A stretch of 64,000 bases of DNA, from contig NAJO01000017.1 in the NCBI GenBank assembly GCA_002077065.1, positions 682,001 through 746,000 of the forward strand, in the 5' to 3' direction. Shown here piece after piece: positions 32,129-44,388 of this stretch. Made by a program: the position numbers and the translations under genes. A model generated the notes under the pieces. It saw nothing but the letters and a program-made list of their open reading frames with translations, had not been told where the DNA came from and ran no database searches. Origin of the DNA: Cryoendolithus antarcticus (Eukaryota; Ascomycota; Dothideomycetes; Cladosporiales; Cladosporiaceae). Positions within the stretch are counted from its first letter, which is position 1, and each line of letters begins with the position of its first letter.

Positions 32129-33705
32129 TCACGACTGCTTCCTCCTCCGTAAGCCCACCTCCAAGCCCAGCGGCTTGCGCAAGAAGCCCTCTCGAGTCTC
32201 CAACTTGTCCTGGTATAGCTCAAATTCGTACCTGCGGAACACCGTTGAAACAATGAGCGCAAGCTCCATCTGCGAGATTGTCAGTAAGCACTCCAGTAGC
32301 TACGATCTGTGGAAGTGCATCTTACCTCTGCGACATTCCTGCCCACACAACTCCTCGGCCCATAGCTGAAAGGAATGAATGCATTCTTCTGCTTCTCAGT
32401 GACCTTCTCCCACCTCTCCGGGCGAAACTCATCAGCATCCTTGCCCCAGATTTCCTTCGAGTGATGAATCGTATACGCTGGCACACTCAAAACGACACCT
32501 TGCGGGAAATGGCGACCGCAGACCTCTACACCAGGCCCAGGTGGCACGACGCGAGGCAAGCCGGTGCTAGATGTGCTGTGGATACGGAGAGTTTCCTGGA
32601 TGACGTGGTCAAGGTAGGGCAGATCTTTGACCTGTGCAAACTTCTGGACCGTGTTCTCTGGGATCGCCTGATCGAGTTCGGCTTGTAGCTTCCTGACGCA
32701 CTCGGGGTGAGTGAGCATGTGAAATAGCAGCGCGCAAGAGGTGTTCGAAGTCGTGTCTGATCCAGCAATGAGCTGCGTGAGAGCTTCAGCGGTAAGCTCA
32801 GCGCGGCCGAGCTTGTTCCCATTCTCGTCTTTGCCCTCCATCAGGCGGGCTAGCAAATCCACACGTGTGACTTCTCCTCGCTCAGCCGCGTCGAGACGCT
32901 GATTTACACGTGCGATAGCTATACCTGCTAGGTTCTGCACGGCTGCTACGCCTTTGTAGAAGAATGGATCCGGGATGTACTTCGCGTACGGCTTGATTTG
33001 AGGCAGGCAGCCGATGGCGTTGCTCACTTCGCCTCTGCGGTTAAGCACTTCGATGGCCGGGGCGAAGGTGGGCGGAGCATCAGGCTTCAGTCGCACTTCA
33101 GCCATGTCTCTGCCGTTCTCGAGCATGCCAAATGGCTGTCCGAATGCAAGATCGCCGATGATGTCAAAGGCTACATAGTTGAACCAGTTCAGCGCATCCA
33201 TGCGGTAGGTACCCGATGATCCAGCTTCTTTCACCAATTTGTCCCACTGGGTCGTGAGCATCTCGAGATTATGGTGGATGTACTGCTCGAACTCGCCGAC
33301 GTTCTTGGCGCTGAACGTGTGCGAGATGGTCTTGCGTTTGCGCGTGTGTTCCGCCCTGTCCCGAGTGTTGAAGAGACCGCGTTGGATCGAGACGAAGGCA
33401 TCGTAGTATTCTGACTTGAGAAAGCCAGTGCCATGACCGTACACGATCGGGATAGCATCTGGATCTGCGATGGAGACTTGGTTCGGCGTTATGCGGACGA
33501 ATTTGCCATACTGCTCGTGGGCCTTGTAGACCGTCATGTAGCGGCGGCCATGTCTGCACTCCCACATGTACCAGAGGTTGGTGAACTTCGCCAGGAATGG
33601 TCCAGGGATGCCTTGGATTGACCAGTTGCGCACGAAGGGGAGTACCCAGTACAGCAACGGCAGGGCCAGTAGTGCCCACGGTGTGAAGAGGAAGGAGAGA
33701 AACAT
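32129..33705 (-). CDS. bphA: Cytochrome P450, CYP53-type benzoate 4-monooxygenase
   Basis: Two exons (33705-32326 and 32269-32129) around a 56-bp phase-0 intron give 506 residues. CYP53 enzymes hydroxylate benzoate at the para position and feed the beta-ketoadipate pathway. An N-terminal membrane anchor (PWALLALPLLYWVLPFV) fixes it to the ER. P450 signatures are in place: I-helix AGSDTTSNT near 313, ETLR of the ExxR motif near 368, FRPERW near 426, and heme-binding FSYGPRSCVGR near 446-456 with the ligand Cys. The stretch YDAFVSIQRGLFNTRDRAEH is typical of CYP53. The last 46 residues are in exon 2. No reductase gene is adjacent. The CYP53 call is strong; the exact substrate is inferred. Confidence 0.9.
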
Positions 33706-34171
33706 TCTGATGATGGACTATTGGTACAGTGCTTTGGGAGCTCTATGATGTCCGATAGAAAGAAAGTGCTCTCACCTAGAGCTTCTTCGAAGCCTTATGA
33801 TATCTCTCGCACGCGTGGATCTCGGAGCTTGAATGTCAACCGCGATCCAGACCCGCGTGTTTTATGATGGCCGCCCAGCAAACGTAAACCTTCACAAACA
33901 CCCTTGCCCCGCACTGGATCGCACCTGACAAGCTGGGGCAGCATCCGAGCCTTCTCCGAACAGAGCGGGCTGGCAGCACGGGAGAGTACAAGTAGTCGAG
34001 TACTTCCACATGCAGACTGCGCTGATGTGTGATGCAGTGAGTTCCGCTATGGGAGTGAATTGGGTTGGGAAAAGAATCTGAGACTAGAGATATGCTTGCG
34101 ATAGGTTCTCGGTACTCGGGCCAAGCAATACAGCAATCTAGATTGTACAGGGTATCTATTCTTCTCTTCCA
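33706..34171. other. Intergenic region, P450 promoter side
   Basis: 466 bp between the P450 start and the stop of the J/HET gene. No other feature is recognised. Confidence 0.5.
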
Positions 34172-37100
34172 TCACCGAGTTCCGCCTCTTCCATACACTC
34201 TCTGTTGCACCCGCAACATGCCATCGTCAGCGCTGACCGACGCCAACGCTGCATCGTCACTGAACATGACCGACTTGCCCACCAGCGTCCACCCGGTCCC
34301 TTTCGGCCTTGGAACGGCGAGCCACAGTCTTGCCAGATGCACATAATCTGCGTCTAAGAGCACTGTGGGAACGACAGGCTGCACGTCCACCTCCGCTGGG
34401 CAAAAGGTCAAGATCTGGCCATTGCCGGGCACCCTCAATCTCACAGGCCGCCACTTCTCAGGCTTTGTCAGCTGCCGTCGCGGCATTCCGCGGATGACGA
34501 GGAAGTTAACGAAGTCCATGATGAAGGACGCGGCCTGTTCAGCCCATTCTGTTGGCGGCCAACGGTTGTTCATGGTACGCAAGCTGACCATGAGGTAGAA
34601 GGCGAAGACCAGGTCTTCACGATATCGTGAAACGCCATAGCGCTGACAGACTGAACGCATCCAGTCTGGCCCGCAAGCAAAAACGCAGGCCAGGGTTTCG
34701 ATGTAGATCTCACGCATTGGGCCAAAGTTCTCATTTGCTGTAGTGTCGTGTACGAGGTAGCGCTTGCGTTGCCTGCCGACCTTCTTGGCCTCGCAGCTTT
34801 CCATGAAGGAGCGTGCTAGCGTCATGTCGTCTGTGGAGTCGCCAGGCGGATGAGGATTGTCGGGACGCAGGAACTTCAGATCAAGGTGAATGAAGTGCTC
34901 GCCGCTCTCCGCTGTATGGCAGGTGATGTGCGAGTCTGCAGGCAGTCTATTGAGAGTGCGGTAATTATTCAGGCCAGCGTCGACATTGGTAGGTTCGAAG
35001 AGGAAGCTGACGACACTTTGCTGATAGCCTCCCTCTGATGGTGGCAGTATCATAGGCTTACCGACGGAACAGAGTGCGCCTGGATCGCGTGCAGCGAGGG
35101 CTAGCATCAGCAGTGAGTAGTAGCATTCCTGCTTGGACAGAACTGCATGCGACGATCGAAGCTCGGGTCTCAATGCTAGACCGCACTCCATTGTGTTCAG
35201 GATGATCGACACCTTATCTCGTAGTGCATCGGCTTCCCGCTGTTTGGCAGGCAATCGAGGGTCACCACCAGTCTCCATGCCGAACACTTCAGCAACAACG
35301 GTGGTGAAGTTGCCGTGATGCGCGGTGAAGTCAGTACCGCTGGCGGATGGCTCTGTGCGATCGCGGAAGAATGCGTGCAATGCTGGCTTCAAGAGCTCGA
35401 TGTTGGCATCGAAGGGTACCTCGATCGCGAGCGCAAGCAGATGTGCAATGCACGAGCTGGTCAATCTTATCACGCTCTGTCTGTAGGAGCCACTGGTGTG
35501 GCATGATAGAAGGAACAAGTGATCGCGTGCTAAGTACAATGTCAGCTAGTGTCAAGTATAGTAGTAGAAGTAACGCACCTAGCCTCATCTCATGTCTGCA
35601 CCATGCCCGTTTGAACCATGACGAAGAAAGCACCTTCTGCAGCACTCGAAGCAGTGCTTTGCCTCCGCCCTCGAGAAACGGTGGCTCTTGTCGTCGGAAC
35701 CGCTTGCCAGCAGCGACTTTCTTCATGTTCTCGTACGCACGCGCATGATTCTCCAGTACCACGCCTTCATGCTCTTTGAGGTCGACATCATCCAGTACCA
35801 CTACTACCAGCCGTGCACTTCTGTACACCATGTCCATCGCGGACATCGAGGTCGACTTCTCCTCATCACTGCCTTGGTCGATGCAGATCTGATCAACCCA
35901 CAAGCCCTCATCCTCTGCGATCCGCTCATCCCAGACTGCCTGTAGCATCTCCTTATCTAGAGGCAAAGTGAAGTGATCTCCATGTTTCTTCACGACATGA
36001 CGACGGCGGTAGCTCAGCGCGATGAAGGATCCGTGCTTCGGGTGAAAGTCTGCAGGTCTGTGACAGATGAGGCGGAATTTGAAGATGTTTTTGATGTCGG
36101 GCTTGATCATGAACCGGCTTGCGACTTGCTCGTCCAGCGCTTCCAGCCTCTCCAGAAGCTGCTCCGGGTTCGCATCGGTTTCCGGCGGAGGCTTCAGTAG
36201 TTTGTTCTCCTCGAATGATGGAATTAGATGCACATTTGCATGTGGAATATGGTCTGGGAATCTCAGCTTCCCCACGGTCTTGATCCTGAGCATCGGACCC
36301 GCGGGGACTGACAGACGAAGATCAGGATCGGAGTCATTGACGAATGATACTTGGCCTGGCGCAGACCTCACACGGCGGTGCTTCGAGCCGCCCGGACCGG
36401 CCTCTGTGTCGTTACTAAACTTATAACGGATCAAATCGCGGCACAGGTTGAGGGGACGCCGTGGTGAAGTAGACCGACTCAAACTCGAGTCTTGTGAAGC
36501 AGAGTCTGCATTCTCGTCGCAATCATGACCTTCGAATCCTGTCGGCCGCTTTATGAGCATAGCAAATGTCACGTCGTCGACATGCTTGCCAGTTCCGTTC
36601 TGCTGAGGCTCTGAAGGTGGTGTGGGAGGCGGCGTAGCTCGCGAAGGCGGCTGCTCTATGTTCGGATGTGGCATCCTTCTTCTTGATACAGCAGACGGAG
36701 ATCGAAGCGACCTTCGTTCAATAGGATAGATCCCATTGTCATCGCTACTTGTCTGATCACCGCTTATGTCGCTACTATAGCCCTTCCAGTCCGCATTGGA
36801 TGGCCCACGCATCATACTCGGGCTGCTGACTGTCAGAAACTCTCCACCACGCGGTGCGTCGTTGTTACTGAGGACATGTGCCCGCAAGCTGAGTGTAGGC
36901 TTGCGCTGGAGCCCTGGTACGGTCGAAGGTGGCCTAGTGGAAGACTTGAATATATTCACGACCTTGTGCATTTGCTGTGCCTTGCGCACACGTCTGCCAA
37001 TACTCGTGGGTATGGGAATTTCGATCTTCTGTCGCTTCCACTTGAGTGTCTCGTATTGTTCACGTCTCCTCTCGGCTTCTATCTCGGCTTCGATCTTTGC

Positions 37101-37742
37101 CACCATTGCATCCCTATAGTCACAGAAGAAGTCACGCTCTCGAAGCTTGTATTTGTGGAGCTTCTTCCGCCGCAGAGCCGCTTCGTGTGCTTCGGTACGC
37201 GCGCTGACCTGAGCTTTGCCAGCGTTTAGAAACGATTGCCATCTGCCCATCGCTCTGCCTCGTGATCCTTCTGCAACGGGACTCGTTGGGCTGTGGTTTA
37301 CAGCAGGTTCCTGGGGAACGTGGTTGACTGGCGGAGTGCCAGGCACTGGGCTCCGAGCTCTATTCACAGACGCCAGATGGGTCATATCGTAGTCGTCCGC
37401 GTCGCTCGAAGACCACTCGTCTGAGCCCGAAGCCTCGCGATCCGCAAACTCAAGCTCCATGTGCGTAGCCACAACCTCGTCCTGAAGTTCAACAAGCTCG
37501 ACCATCTCCAGATACCTCCGTTTTCGCACTGGACTCGACAGTATTGTCCATGCTTCATTGATCCTTGTAAAGTAGCTCCCAAATGTCTTATCTCCCGTCA
37601 ATGGCCCATGAGTCCCATGATTCCTGTTAGGATGGTACCTCCTCGCTAGGAAGTAGTACCTGCTCTTAATCTCCTGGTGTGAAGCCGTTCGCTCCAGTCC
37701 CAGAGCCTGGAAAGGATCCGGCGGTAGAGTCCAGAGATCCAT
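34172..37742 (-). CDS. J-domain / HET-domain fusion protein
   Basis: Two exons (37742-35579 and 35529-34172) around a 49-bp phase-1 intron give 1173 residues. The N-terminus (about 10-80) is a DnaJ-like J domain (DPFQALGLE, then KSRYYFLARRYHPNRN, then INEAWTILSSPVRKRRYLE). The catalytic HPD is HPN here. A charged and disordered region with Arg/Lys-rich helices spans roughly 80-570. A HET (heterokaryon incompatibility) domain lies near 580-700: FIALSYRRR, GLWVDQICIDQ and MVYRSARLVVVVLDDV. The remaining 450 residues are helical without a known motif. HET domains trigger programmed cell death after non-self recognition; J domains recruit Hsp70. Joining both in one chain is unusual. The exon junction is supported by phase, and both exons read on with no stop. 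Confidence 0.85.
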
Positions 37743-38195
37743 CTTTGAAGGTCTCCGTCACGTCCAGTTGGACAGCGATCTTCAAAGTAGACATGACGAC
37801 AAAGGCGAAGCGAGCATATACAAGTACCCTTACAGCCCCCAAATGCGGCCAAGACGTCTCTCAGCTGTGCCCGCTCTCAGACCACCAGCTGCGCCTCGCG
37901 AAACATTTACGAGGGGGTATGTCTGTACTCCGCCACCATCACATCAATATATACTGCAAGGAATTGCTACAAGGCATCCGCATTATACGGACGGCGTAGT
38001 TCAGTGCCCATCATGGCCATGACATGACGCGCGATGGCTGTGACACGACAAGATCTCTTTGTTCACTTATAATGGGCACAAACAGGAAGGTACAACCCGC
38101 CGGACTTGCCAAATCTAGAACCTTTTCCGGATGTATTGAAGCGTGTATTCCTCCGTACCTACCACCACGACTCAAAGGCCGTATAACGACAGATC
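37743..38195. other. Intergenic region
   Basis: 453 bp, promoter side of the J/HET gene and 3' side of the CorA-like gene. No feature is seen. Confidence 0.5.
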
Positions 38196-39732
38196 TCACC
38201 AAGTCATCGCCGTCGCGGTCCTCATCCGCATCTTGAGCTCCTTCTCCACATCCTTCAGCCCCTCTTCATGTCTCTGCTTGTACCTACCTTGAGTGGTCCT
38301 GAACCACCAGATCCAGAAAATGTAGACTCCGACAGTAATCGGCACTGTTACTGCAAAGAATATCCACAAATGTGGTGCGACCATCTTCTCGTCCGGCCCC
38401 GGATCAAAGTTGAAGGCATTGTTCATACTGAAGAAGCTCTGATGAAAGGTTAGTGAAGGAACACACGGGTCGAGACAAGCATCTGAACACTGAAGGCGTC
38501 GCTTACCGCGATAGCTGTACCGGGAAGGAAGGTCAGCGTGAGCACTGCAATGGTCTTCATTGCCGCGCTGTCCTGCCGAGTCTCCTCTGCTACCTGTGCA
38601 GTGGCCTTCGCTATCTCAATGTTGAGCAGATTGTCTCGTCGACTCTCCTCTGCGATCTTGCGCGAACTATGCGCAAGCTCGATGTTGAGCTTGTTATCGC
38701 GCTGCATGATGAAGTTGGTAATCTGTCGTTATGGTCAGCCATGATCATCGACGCGACTTCGGATTAACATACCGTCTTCGACTGGTTCTTGATTCGTCGT
38801 GGGATCATTTCAAGGTCCAGCTTGACTTGCTGCGAGTATCTCACCTGCTGCTCGATCTTGTCATGCATGTCCTCGATGTACGAGGTGCCGCCTTCCCACA
38901 GCACAGCCCACATGGAGTGATACTCGTTCATGTACTTCACCAAGTTCTGCTCCAGCTCGAGCTCGAAATTGGAACGTCTCTGCAAACGCAGATGCTCAAG
39001 ATTGAACCTATTAAGGACCTTGTAATCGCCGTTCTCCTCTAGGTCAATCTCGCCTTCGAGTAGCCGCAGCTCGGTCGCAGTGATATCTCTCGACAGCTTC
39101 TGCACCTGGCGCAAAGTTTCGTCCACATGCCTCGTCAGGATCTGAAATGGCAGAACAGCGAAATCCCTGGGTACTTTGGGGTGGCGATTCAGGTAGACCA
39201 CATCTTCCAGTAGCCCATCAATAGCGTACGTCTCGTCCGCGACGTACAATCCACCACAGTGATTCCTCTCGCGATTCACGAGCGAAAGGCTACAGAAGCT
39301 TCCTCCATCTCTAGGAGTCTGCAGTAAGAATGTCAGAACTCCATGAGCTAGTAAAGTCGTGCTTCCGCCACTATCTCGCTGCCAAAGGTGCTCATACTCG
39401 TCGGAGATCCAGCGCTGCTTCTCTAGGATCTCCTCAACAGCGGCCGGCAGAGGATAAGGTGGGATCTCATCATTGGACCGCGTAAGTGGTGGGTCTGCGA
39501 CGAGTAGTTTGAAGCGGACTGTGGAAGAATCATAGCTTCGGTCGATCTTATGATGGGTCAAAAAGTCTTCATCGTCGAGTTCTCGGAGCGGCTTGAGCCT
39601 GATAGGTGAAGGGAAGCGCCAATTGTTATGCTCTAACTTCGAATCCGAGATCTCGAACTTCCGGAGTGGTGTTGGAGGCGAGATAGTGGGGCGTGTGGGC
39701 GTACTTGGGGATTTCAATGCGGACTTCATCAT
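38196..39732 (-). CDS. CorA-like membrane protein
   Basis: Three exons (39732-38773, 38722-38507, 38438-38196) with introns of 50 and 68 bp, both phase 0, give 472 residues. The N-terminal 320 residues are cytosolic. The segment before the membrane is a long charged helix (RQDSAAMKTIAVL) as in the CorA stalk. Two helices follow: about 375-392 (MKTIAVLTLTFLPGTAIA) and 415-438 (HLWIFFAVTVPITVGVYIF). They are joined by a short loop SFFSMN, where CorA channels carry the ion-selective GMN. Here it is SMN, so magnesium transport is not certain. Many fungal proteins of this layout are accessory to HET-type or ankyrin proteins, and the J/HET gene is the next gene downstream. Paired starts MM at 39732. 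Confidence 0.8.
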
Positions 39733-40328
39733 TCCAGCGTTGCTGGGGTCGCTGGTGTTATCGACCCGTCGGCCGTGTCCTCACATGCATATATTGACTC
39801 TTGTGGCGGTTGGTGTGCGATGTCATCTGCTCAATCGCAGCAAATCAGCCTGCTGGAGAGGTCGCAAAGAGAATTGTGTATGGTCCACAGGCGATCGCCA
39901 GGTTACCGGTCGGTCAGCTTCTGATCTAACGCACGCTCACAACGCTACAGACGCCCGCCCATGCAGGCTACCTGCATGATAAGTCATGGCGTCTCATCAT
40001 GCATGTGCCAATCTGTGGAAGCGGCTCGACGACGCTGCTGGCAACATGAGTGTACTACGATTTGCCAGCTTTCGGTCGACAGATATGAGGTGAAGTCATA
40101 GAGTGGATCACACTGGTCGCGCCTGCTGCAGGCCACGAGAACGCACATAGATTCACAATATTGTTCTTAGGGGGTTTGTAGCCACGTTGTAGAGTTTCCT
40201 TGATTCAACAACATTATTCCTCACCTAGATCCCCAAAGATGCCGACCCGCTATGCGCAAAATGCCCAACTTTTCACCAGCCATTGCAGTAGTCCCTTTCT
40301 CTGTCCCGATCCGTGCACCCTTCTTACT
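39733..40328. other. Intergenic region with a small hairpin
   Basis: 596 bp, promoter of the CorA-like gene and 3' end of the KNH-like gene. A 7-bp-arm hairpin ATGCAGG-cta-CCTGCAT sits at 39961-39977. Nothing else is seen. Confidence 0.4.
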
Positions 40329-41142
40329 CTACAAAGCCATCGCACCGAGAGCGACAATGCCGAGCATGCCAGCCATCGCGGTTTGGCGAGCGCCAGCAGC
40401 GGCCGAGCTTGAGGTCAGAACAGCGCCAGATGCGGTGGCAGAGGTCGCGGAAGATGCGCGTGTGCTCATCGAGCCGGAGCTGGATGCGCTGCCTGTGGTG
40501 GAGCCTGGGACACATTGTTAGCCTTGTCATATGCACAGTCACTGCGTATTGCGTTGGACCTACCAGTGGACATGGCTCCGCTTGAAGTAGCAGATCCGGA
40601 CACGGTGCTGGAGGCTGTCACGCCTGTCGCGCTGTCTGTTGCAGAAGCGGTGGACAAGCTGACGGAGCCCGTTGGCGCGCCGGAGGTTAGCGCGCCAGTA
40701 GAGCTAGCGACAGTGTTCGTGCTTTCGATGACGAAGTAGGGAGTGAAGTTGTAGATGCTGCTATCCGAATCGTCCACGATCTCAACCGTGTAGTCCGAGC
40801 CTCGCGTCACGTCGCTGGGGATATTGAACGCATAGCTGCCGCTGTTCTGGATGTTGGCTAGTCTCCTCGTCAGTGCCTGGACTGCGCCGGGGCGGAATCA
40901 AAAGTCGCCTTACAAGCAATGGTGGTGCCCTTGTTCAGGTCACTGCTCGCACCACTCCTCAGAATCAGGCTCACAGTGCCTGAGGTGGTGGGAGTCCACT
41001 GCAGGTTCAATGTCTGGCCTGCTGTGCCCGAAATACCGGAAGTTGGCACAACGAAAGCATTCGCAGAAGAGTTGCCAGAGTTCTGCGCCGCCACGAGCAG
41101 CGGTGCCGCGAGGGCGAGAAGAGCAGTGCCGAAGAAACGCAT
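40329..41142 (-). CDS. KNH/Kre9-like GPI-anchored cell-wall protein 1
   Basis: Three exons (41142-40914, 40857-40564, 40504-40329) with 56- and 59-bp introns, both phase 1, give 232 residues. Signal peptide MRFFGTALLALAAPLLVAAQ. The Kre9/Knh1-type N-terminal beta-sandwich follows: VVPTSGISGTAGQTLNLQW, GTVSLILRSG, then DYTVEIVDDSD and PYFVIES. A Ser/Thr/Ala-rich stalk for O-mannosylation leads to a hydrophobic end (MAGMLGIVALGAMAL) that fits a GPI signal. Family members sit in the fungal cell wall and are linked to beta-1,6-glucan or act as surface adhesion proteins. A second member lies next to it on the same strand (41877-42728). Confidence 0.85.
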
Positions 41143-41876
41143 TTTCGCGAGCGAGTGTGTATGAAGAAAAGCTGTAATTAGGAATAGAAGAATAGAAATT
41201 ACGAAATGTCGATGCGATGTAAGAGAGGGCGAGGGAGTAGTGACGAGGAATGTGTGTCTGCCTATATCCTCCGCACGACTCCGCCCCTTGCCATGCGCTC
41301 GTAATCACGAATGTCGTTCATGGCCGCTAGGCCGCGCAACCGCATAGTGCTAACGGGGAATCAGCACAAGGCCAATAGGAGGAGGCGAAATGAGGCTGTT
41401 GTCTGAAAGTCTGGAGCTAGAGTGATGCTAAATCCAGCGCACTGGCCGAAGAGGGGTCGACCCACTGCGGCGTGGTGCGGGTGCTAGATCGAATTCATCT
41501 GGATGCGATTCAATTTGCGTGAGCATGGAGATCGCAATGTTGCGGGGATCGAGGTGACAGTCTCAGGAAGGCACTCTCTCACTTGTAGCGATGTGAAGAC
41601 GATGACACTGGAGGCTGGTATAGATGCTTGTGTCTGGCACGCAACGGCTCCGAAGGCTCAGCGAAGAATTCACGGATGTGGCCTCACGCGGCAAGAGCGA
41701 GGCTGTGGCGCCACCATGCATGCGAAAGCTCTCCAACGGGCGAGAAAAAGCAATTCCGAAATCACAGCTCAAGTTTGCATCAAACACGTCAAAGACAAAG
41801 CTATTAGACATTTGAATCATCCATCCTTCCTTCCACTCTTCTTCGAACCTAATCACCAAGTCCCACGAGCAAATGC
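41143..41876. other. Intergenic region between the two KNH-like genes
   Basis: 734 bp: promoter of KNH-like 1 and 3' end of KNH-like 2. No gene is seen. Frames antisense here are uninformative. Confidence 0.4.
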
Positions 41877-42728
41877 TTATTGTACTAACACCGCCGCAGC
41901 AATGGCGCCCAACAATGCCATCGAGCTGCCGACCTGAAAGCTTGCCGAGCCCGCATTCCCAGATGCTGATGCCGATGCGCTGCCTGTAGCCGACTGGAAG
42001 CCAGCGCCCGACGATGTGCTCGTTGCAGACACAGTCGCGGGTGTCGAGGAAGCGCTGCTTGTGAGGGACGCCATGGTCATGGTGGTGTTGCGCGGCAGAG
42101 CGGTGCCTGTGCCTGCGCTGATCGTGCCTGGGATGACCGCGATTGCTGTGGTGGTTGTGACACTGCTTAAATGTCAGTATCGTGACAGCCAGTCCTTGGT
42201 ATGCTACGCGCTTACTTCGAGCTGGCGGACATGCGGCTCGACGACGAGCCATATCCCACGATCGATGCCGAGCTGGAGGCTCCTTGGATGCTGAAAGGAC
42301 CGAAGTAGTTCGTCTGCGTGCCCTGAGTGATCTGGAGTGCGTAGTCGACGCCGTTGGGTAGGTTCTCGGACGGTGTCCAGACGTACTGGCCGCCGATAGC
42401 GGAAGCTGTGAACCGCATTAGCGCGCGTACGCTAGATCGCCACTGCTGCCGCAGAACCTACATGTCAAGGTCTGGACGGTCTGGAGGTTTGTTGAGTCGC
42501 CTTTGCGAAGAATGATGGTCACCGGCTACAGAGCGTCAGCCTTCGCGCTGCTTCGTGGCTTCGCGCATGCCGTCTACTCACGCCTGCAGTATCGTTTGTC
42601 GCGTAGGTGATGGCCTGCGCCTGGCCATCCGTGATCGGGTTCGGCACGTGTGTGAAGGTGAGCACAGAGCTCTGCGCCGCTGCCAGAGTCGCGATCGCGC
42701 TCAAGATCACAGCGTTGGAGAAGAACAT
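41877..42728 (-). CDS. KNH/Kre9-like GPI-anchored cell-wall protein 2
   Basis: Four exons (42728-42582, 42525-42462, 42405-42216, 42165-41877) with introns of 56, 56 and 50 bp, phases 0, 1 and 2, give 229 residues. Signal peptide MFFSNAVILSAIATLAAAQ. The Kre9/Knh1-like domain has VPNPITDGQAQAITY, PVTIILRKGDS and LPNGVDYALQITQG. A Ser/Thr/Ala stalk follows, and the C-terminal tail MALLGAIAAAVLVQ fits a GPI signal. It is a diverged tandem paralogue of the gene at 40329: same fold and signals, different intron count. The short exon of 64 bp is supported because it alone joins the flanking exons in phase. Confidence 0.82.
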
Positions 42729-44388
42729 CTTTGCCGTTCGCGTTTGTCGGTACTCAGAACCTCTTGAAGTAAGTCTTCTCTCAATTTAGATGGTGTAGTG
42801 GCGTTAAAGGAGCCGTGCGAAACGAGTGGCACACGATGAATGACGTCGAAAGAATGTAGCGAGCGTGATGGAGTGTGTTGTGGAAGAAGTCGATGTCCGG
42901 AATGCGCGTGGAAGGATCGCGAGGTTTGTGTGAGCCGTTTGGAGTCTGGGGATACCGCTGCTAGCGTGGCTTGGGGTGCATGAGCTAGCGCGGTTGTCAA
43001 ATTAATGCCCACAGCGGAGCCAATTGAGTGGACTGTGCGTCAATGGGAGACTTTCTCCTGTGGTGATCGACCTATCGTCTTGCGATTGAGGATGATGTAT
43101 TGTGCGGACATGCGTTGACTGAGGAGATCTGCCCTTGCAAAAACCTTGGGCAGTCCAGGCATCGACGTTCGCTCACCTAATGAAGTAAGCCACAACGATG
43201 GCGTGAGCGTTGCGCTGTGAGCTGACGCTAGCCAGCCAGCCAGCCGACTCAAGGGCGCCTCAGCGTGACACGATATGCGGCTACTTCTCGTCCAGAGGAC
43301 AAAACCCGCAACGATGCGCCCGATGAGCATGTGCCAGAACAGCAAGGTGTGCACTGAATATCTTCGTGCCGATGGTGCACGCTGAGCCCAATTTGGATTG
43401 GAATCATAGTTTCGCTTCTCCAAAAGTCCTGATCACAGATAGTGCTTCTCTCGTCCTGGCCACAGCAGAAGAGCCAAAGTTGCAGCACCATAGAGAGGCT
43501 GCTTTCACCCCATTCAGCGGGAAACGTTTCTCTTCAGTGGTGCACGGCGACACCCGCCGCAGTGAGCTTCGTCATGGTAGCTCTGCCCGATCCAGACTTC
43601 CGGAGACGCTGAGGTATCTCATGGACCTACTCACTTGGAGACATCTACCAGCTACGCGGGTAGCTAGGTTTTTGGAGGAGTATGACTCCGCTTCTCCAGA
43701 CGTGTGAAATGTTGACAATGCTCCGATCACCTAGAATCCAGTAGTAGCATACTGTCACAATGTGTCTGGGAGAGTCCAAAGCTTTTCGACTAAGAGTCCC
43801 ACAGGTCTGCGCGCCCTTGCAGACATGGTGTGACCGCTTCGTTGTTGCAGGAGCCACAGTATGAGCATAGCAGCCATCAGATTGAATAAGAAGCGACAGT
43901 ATCCTCGAGTCAACAGTAGATGCAGGGTATAATCCTGGATGAGAAGTTACCTTCTTGTCTCGAAAAATCTACACCGCAGGTAGTGCTTTGATTGTTCGAG
44001 CTGCGGCAGCGGAGCGCAATATTACCCTTTTCGAGAGAGGCCATGTCTGAGTGATGGTGGATGAAGTCGCAAGTCTTCCTCCGTAGTGATGCAAGGCTAT
44101 AGTGGGTGTTGCGAGTGTCGGTATAGTCTCTTCAGGACGGTTCCGGACTTCTGGAGAAGTGGAGGCCATTGGGCAGACCTGCCAAGAGGGATTCGATACG
44201 GTAGTCGATGAGCAAGTATCCATAAATGTCCAAGTGATGGTGGTAGCTGTGCTCAATCGATTCCACTGAGACGACAATTGCGCTAGATACCCAGTGTGAG
44301 CAAAGTTATTACATCCTATGTCATCCTGCTAGATCCAATACGGTTCTTCCACGCCAACAGTCGTCTGCTTTCGAACGGAATGGCTGTC
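42729..44388. other. Long intergenic region
   Basis: 1660 bp between KNH-like 2 and the phosphate transporter. The longest frame is plus 43366-43707 (113 codons) without motif. No splice-joined gene or RNA could be supported. It is possibly promoter plus the transporter's 3' UTR. Confidence 0.4.

Noticed and set aside
43366..43707. Plus-strand 113-codon frame in the 42.7-44.4 kb gap
   Set aside because: No domain, no splice-joined extension, and begins without a strong start; likely chance.
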